From Rhodospirillaceae bacterium bin65 (GTDB lineage Bacteria; Pseudomonadota; Alphaproteobacteria; Bin65), in contig MPMX01000001.1 in NCBI GenBank assembly GCA_002238725.1, forward strand, positions 1-64,000: a stretch of 64,000 nt of DNA, in the 5' to 3' direction. Numbering within the stretch: position 1 is the first letter of the stretch; every line of letters starts with the position of its first letter. A program made the translations under genes and the position numbers. Below the pieces are notes generated by a model. It was not told the origin of the DNA. It worked only from the letters and a program-made list of their open reading frames with translations, and ran no database searches. This document shows, one piece after another, positions 60,774 through 64,000 of this stretch.

Positions 60774-61451
60774 TTACCGACGGTCGAGCTCTGCCATCTT
60801 CTCGCGCATTGCCTTGAGCAAGCCGGCCAGGCTGCCGCCGCGGCGCCGGATAACCGAAGCGAACTCCCGGCGCTGGTTGAGCGACATGGAGACATTCTCG
60901 AACACCATGTCACGCACCTTGAGCCGGCTGCCCGACGGCCGCATCCGCCATTTCAGGCTAAACGGCCGTTCGCTGCGGGTACCGAAGATCCGGCTGGTAA
61001 CGACAACGCCTTTGCGGTCGGGTCCGGCGGCGATAATCTCGAACTTTTTTCCGGTGTATCGGCGTAGCTGGACAGTATAGACCTTCGCGATATAGCGCTG
61101 GAACAGGTTGAGGAACTGCGCCCTTTCCGCGGCCGTAGCTTTCGACCACACCGCGCGGCCCAGAACGAACCGTCCGATGCGCGGAACGTCGAAATGACGG
61201 GCGAAGAGTGCGAGGAAAGCGGCTTCCTGGGCGCGTCGGTCGCTCCCCTGGCGGAAAAGGTCGATCACCGAGGACGACAGGGACCGGACGATCGACTTTC
61301 CCTCCTCGACCATATCGGCCGGCGCGGCCGCGGCGCCGGCCGGAGTCGGCGACAGGACGGCGGCGATTGCGAGAACGGCGGCGAAAGCGCTACGTCGCAT
61401 CCCCGGGCTGCGGCGGGGCGCACGATATGGTTCGGTTTTCGCTACGGTCAT
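60774..61451 (-). CDS. mlaC: Phospholipid-binding protein MlaC
   Basis: A 225-residue MlaC/Ttg2D-type periplasmic lipid carrier. A signal region (about 20-42, Ala-rich) is followed by RRAQEAAFLALFARHFDVPRIGRFVLGR, FLNLFQRYIAKVYTVQLRRYTGKKFEI and the C-terminal helix. The family shuttles phospholipids between outer-membrane MlaA and the inner-membrane MlaFEDB complex. ATG 61451 is used; ATG 61400 would give a shorter, more ordinary signal peptide. mlaA lies about 130 bases upstream on the same strand. mlaFED is not in the window. Confidence 0.88.
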   Translation of the reverse strand: MTVAKTEPYRAPRRSPGMRRSAFAAVLAIAAVLSPTPAGAAAAPADMVEEGKSIVRSLSSSVIDLFRQGSDRRAQEAAFLALFARHFDVPRIGRFVLGRAVWSKATAAERAQFLNLFQRYIAKVYTVQLRRYTGKKFEIIAAGPDRKGVVVTSRIFGTRSERPFSLKWRMRPSGSRLKVRDMVFENVSMSLNQRREFASVIRRRGGSLAGLLKAMREKMAELDRR

Positions 61452-61581
61452 CGGCAGGGACTCTTGCCGGGCGGCCGCAGAACGCCGATTGTCCGGCGGA
61501 CCCGGCGCGCATCCGAATAATCGGGGTGCGGTTCCGAATCGATACCCGCGGCACGGCAGCAGGCGTTGCTGTGGCGAAAAA

Positions 61582-62418
61582 TCATTGGCTCCTTTCGGCG
61601 CGGCGGCTGTCGATGTTGCCGGGCTTCGGCGAAGCGCTGCCCGGCGCCGCTTCGGATTCGTCATCCTCGTCGTCGATATCGATGTCATCGTCGCCCGGCA
61701 CGATCGTCGCAATCCGCCCGTTGTGGATTTCGGCGATCCGCCTCTGCCAGTAGCTGCTTCGCGCGGCGGCATAGAAATCGAGCGAGGTTTTCTTCAGCCC
61801 GTCGACCGCCTCGATCAGGCGCTCGCGCTGATCGACGACATCGATCGTTGTGGTGATAAGCCCCACCCATTCGAGGTCGGTCGTGGTGAGCACATATCCG
61901 AACGGATTGAAACCGATATCGACGACCCGGCCGCCCAGGTGGCGCGTCGTTTGCGGCCCGAGCAAAGGCAAGACCAGATAGGGGCCCGGATCGACCCCCC
62001 AAACCGCCAGGGTCTGTCCGAAGTCCTCCTCGTGGCCGGGCAGCCCGGCATCCTTCGCAATGTCGTACACGCCGGCGATGCCGACAGTCGAGTTGATCAG
62101 GAACCGGAAGAGAGTGCCATGGGCGCGCTTGAACTCGCCCTGCAACAGATCGTTGACGAAGGTGACCGGCAAATTGAGATTGTCCGCGAAGTTCCGGATC
62201 CCGTCGCGGACCTGCTTGGGAAGTATATCCCGGTAGGCCACCGCGATGGGCTTGCCGATCGCGTCGTCCAGCTTGATGTTGAACTCGAAAGTCGCGCGGT
62301 TGAACCTTTCGAATGGATCGCGCAGGCCGTTGCCGCCGTCGGCGCCGCCATGGCTCGCGCAGGCGGCCAAAGACATAGCCGCAGCCGCCAGCAGGCTCCG
62401 TCCCGTTGCTGCTCCCAC
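61582..62418 (-). CDS. mlaA: Outer-membrane lipoprotein MlaA (VacJ)
   Basis: A 278-residue VacJ-family lipoprotein with a lipobox SLAAC (C20). RDPFERFNRATFEFN, NLNLPVTFVNDLLQGEF, FLINSTVGIAGVYDIA and YLVLPLLGPQT are the core motifs. The C-terminal tail (about 245-278) is unusually acidic, DDDIDIDDEDDESEAA, and probably disordered. The GTG start is the only one that keeps the lipobox near the N-terminus. MlaA removes misplaced phospholipid from the outer leaflet and hands it to MlaC, encoded next. Confidence 0.9.
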   Translation of the reverse strand: MGAATGRSLLAAAAMSLAACASHGGADGGNGLRDPFERFNRATFEFNIKLDDAIGKPIAVAYRDILPKQVRDGIRNFADNLNLPVTFVNDLLQGEFKRAHGTLFRFLINSTVGIAGVYDIAKDAGLPGHEEDFGQTLAVWGVDPGPYLVLPLLGPQTTRHLGGRVVDIGFNPFGYVLTTTDLEWVGLITTTIDVVDQRERLIEAVDGLKKTSLDFYAAARSSYWQRRIAEIHNGRIATIVPGDDDIDIDDEDDESEAAPGSASPKPGNIDSRRAERSQ

Positions 62419-62801
62419 GCAACACCCCCTTCTGCGCCACCCCGCCGCCGTGTTTCTTGTCGGTCGTGCGGTGCGCGCCGAGCCATCCGGTTAGCATACC
62501 GCAAAGCCCATTGCTATGTCGTAACAGCGCAGATTCGGTTCAGAATTGCCCCGTTTACCGCCATTTGTGGCCATTTTGCGGCGAAAACACCAGGCGCGGC
62601 CCGGTCGGGAACGATCGATTGAACTCAGAATCCGGAAGGAAGCCCGACGGACAGTACGCCACACGGATATTCCCGCCGGTTGTTACCATCTCCGGGATTG
62701 TCACGTTCCGGCCGGATCAGCTGAGAAGCCGGCCGGCGCGACTCGGAAAGCGGACCGGGCGGTAACGCACGACTGTCCGGCATGCCGGCCGGGATCGGAA
62801 T
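62419..62801. other. Intergenic region upstream of mlaA and the small membrane protein
   Basis: About 380 bases between divergent genes, with no recognisable gene. The part 62505-62640 is somewhat less GC-rich and may hold promoters. ATTGTGGCC and CCATTTTGCGGC are not clear boxes, and no inverted repeat stands out. Confidence 0.4.
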
Positions 62802-63038
62802 ATGCACACGAAGCTGTTGATTGCGGTTCTGATCGGACTGCTGGCGCTTTCGGGAGGCGCCGCCTGGCGCGTCTGGTCTGCATTGGACGACGCAGAGATG
62901 ACCGCCCACGGTTATGTCGCTCTGGCGGCCGGGTCGACGCTCTCCCTCCTCATCGGCGGCGGCCTGATGGCGCTGGTGTTTTTCAGCGCGCGCAGGGGCT
63001 ATGACGATGTCGACGACCCATCGCGGGACGATCGCTAG
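62802..63038 (+). CDS. Small two-helix membrane protein, 78 aa
   Basis: MHTKLLIAVLIGLLALSGGA begins a 78-residue protein with two helices (about 4-24 and 40-64) and an acidic tail, YDDVDDPSRDDR. The layout (short cytoplasmic start, helix, small periplasmic loop, helix) recurs in small alphaproteobacterial membrane proteins, but I know no function. It is monocistronic, about 140 bases before the thioesterase gene. Confidence 0.65.
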   Translation: MHTKLLIAVLIGLLALSGGAAWRVWSALDDAEMTAHGYVALAAGSTLSLLIGGGLMALVFFSARRGYDDVDDPSRDDR

Positions 63039-63117
63039 CACCAGGCGGCGCCTTTTACCCGTCCCCTGACCTGGGTTGCGCCGCGACAGGGCGACAGAGC
63101 GACACGGCACCCGATAC

Positions 63118-63149
63118 GGATTATTCGGCCCAAACAGCCGATTGTTCGG
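63118..63149. repeat. Direct half-sites 21 bp apart upstream of the thioesterase gene
   Basis: GATTATTCGG (from 63119) and GATTGTTCGG (from 63140) differ by one base and are offset by exactly 21 bases, two helical turns. They end 29 bases before ATG 63179, a plausible operator position. No regulator gene is adjacent. Confidence 0.4.
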
Positions 63150-63178
63150 TTCGCCCTTTCCCCAACCGGTCTGAGCCC

Positions 63179-63718
63179 ATGTCATCGATGGAGCGTCCGA
63201 GCCAGGCCCCGTCGGGCCGGCATCTCCGAATTCGCCGGAACGAGCGGCTGGTCGTGCACCGGTCCGCCGTGCTGCCGGAGTGGATCGACTACAACGGCCA
63301 TATGAATGTCGCCTACTACCTCCTCGCCTTCGACGAGGCGCTCGACGTGCTGTTCGACCGGATCGGCCTGACACAGCCCTACCGCCGGCGATACGGGGTT
63401 TCGACCTTCGCTCTGGAGGTCCACCTTTGTTACCTCCGCGAGGTCAACCTGGAAGACCCGCTGCGTTTTGAGGTCCAGATGCTCGATCTGGATGAAAAGC
63501 GGTTCCATCTGCTGATCCTTATGTTCGACGACGGGGCGGACGAGCTTTGCGCAACCGCCGAATGGATCAGCGCGCATATGGATATGACGACCCGCAGGAT
63601 GGCGCCGTTTCGCGCCGACATCATGGCGCCGCTCGAAGAAATCCTGGCCGCCCACGAAGGCATGGCCTGGCCGGACCAGGCCGGCCGCAGAATCGGAATC
63701 CGCCGCAAAGCGCCCTGA
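63179..63718 (+). CDS. Hotdog-fold acyl-CoA thioesterase
   Basis: A 179-residue thioesterase of the 4-hydroxybenzoyl-CoA/FadM/betainyl-CoA group. LPEWIDYNGHMNVAYYLLAFDEALD (residues 32-56, shown in part) contains D37, G40, H41 and N43 of the catalytic helix; STFALEVHLCYLREVNLEDPL and KRFHLLILMFDDGADELCATAEW complete the hotdog strands. The closest recall is of betainyl-CoA or carnitine-linked thioesterases (DYNGHM), but no carnitine genes are present. ATG 63188 is an alternative start. Confidence 0.85.
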   Translation: MSSMERPSQAPSGRHLRIRRNERLVVHRSAVLPEWIDYNGHMNVAYYLLAFDEALDVLFDRIGLTQPYRRRYGVSTFALEVHLCYLREVNLEDPLRFEVQMLDLDEKRFHLLILMFDDGADELCATAEWISAHMDMTTRRMAPFRADIMAPLEEILAAHEGMAWPDQAGRRIGIRRKAP

Positions 63719-64000
63719 GCGATCCGCCCGCCGGATCCGGGGCTGTCCCCGGCCCGGTGCTGTCCCCGGCCCGGCGCGAACGGCGTCTTCATCGGCTTCC
63801 CGGTTGGCATCGCTGCCGCCGCCATGCGATACCGCGACGATGGCCGCGAACCGCGATGACAGGATCGGCCGGACGGAACATTCCGTCTCCGACGGACCGG
63901 GCAATGCCGGGCGGCGAAGCCGTTTGCGCCGGGCCGTCGTCGGCGAAACGCGGCAACGCGCCGGCCAACTCGCCCGGGCGATGCGGGGTGAGGATGTTCG
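63719..64000. other. Window end: tandem 17-bp repeat and unassigned sequence
   Basis: GCTGTCCCCGGCCCGGY is repeated in tandem at 63742-63758 and 63759-63775. The remaining 220 bases contain no frame that I can assign. A minus-strand frame at the very edge could be the interior of a gene cut by the window end, but it is too short to call. Confidence 0.4.

Noticed and set aside
63840-64000. Minus-strand edge frame reading NILTPHRPGELAG, like NAD(P)HX dehydratase
   Set aside because: Only a short resemblance to the LTPHPGE motif; the expected following motifs do not appear, and the frame runs off the window.

Overview
The window is a GC-rich (about two thirds G+C) chromosomal stretch of an alphaproteobacterium, most like a Rhodospirillales-type aerobe or microaerobe. 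The pointers are a complete ccoNOQPGHIS (fixNOQP-GHIS) cluster, an Fnr with the alphaproteobacterial Cx2Cx7C cysteine pattern, a GAAC-N7-GAAC LexA box, many TRAP transporters and typical extragenic repeats. I saw no rRNA, tRNA or CRISPR array. I read the species as unknown.

Layout. 1-2150: accessory patch with a broken, SOS-boxed terminase-small-subunit-like gene, an orphan protein and repeat elements. 2156-4430: a branched-chain-type ABC binding protein and an HpaH-type hydratase. 4611-16087: the respiratory island: universal stress protein, ccoSIHGPQON on the minus strand, two small membrane-protein genes opposite ccoN, a deletion scar joining pieces of an IclR regulator and an SDR, and fnr. 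Two perfect Fnr boxes (4611-4624 and 13570-13583) fit regulation by that Fnr. 16231-21818: DUF2065-hflC-hflK, then divergent apbC and two CAP-domain secreted proteins. 22070-28064: CobW-type metallochaperone GTPase, amidohydrolase, GST, GH3 protein and a HAD phosphatase. 28160-32364: a TRAP transporter with two tandem binding proteins, with a class II aldolase divergent from it across three 20-bp iterons.

33774-44994: molybdenum sulfite dehydrogenase and its cytochrome c, an M20 peptidase gene with an in-frame amber codon, a TauD-family dioxygenase, a PEP-mutase-family enzyme, and a tight six-gene operon (Gfo/Idh/MocA, DUF993, sugar-phosphate isomerase, DHDPS-like aldolase, ABC permease and ATPase). 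45153-52202: a probable 2,3-dihydroxypropane-1-sulfonate (DHPS) type catabolic operon (TRAP transporter, HpsN-like, SDR and zinc dehydrogenases) whose LacI-type regulator gene has decayed while twin operators remain. 52366-64000: HEAT-like protein, orphan NMT1/THI5-type binding protein, FAD oxidoreductase, GNAT, epimerase-like protein, MetE-core-like protein, sulfatase/phosphonate monoester hydrolase, MlaC, MlaA, a small membrane protein and a thioesterase.

Two themes link the genes. One is low-oxygen respiration under Fnr. The other is scavenging of organosulfur and carboxylate compounds: the DHPS-type operon, a sulfatase-family enzyme, a TauD-type dioxygenase and a sulfite dehydrogenase that could remove the sulfite released. 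Sulfolactate lyase (suyAB), which would close that route, is not in the window. At least five loci are broken (terminase-like, iclR and SDR pieces, M20, lacI), which means either active gene decay or local sequence errors.
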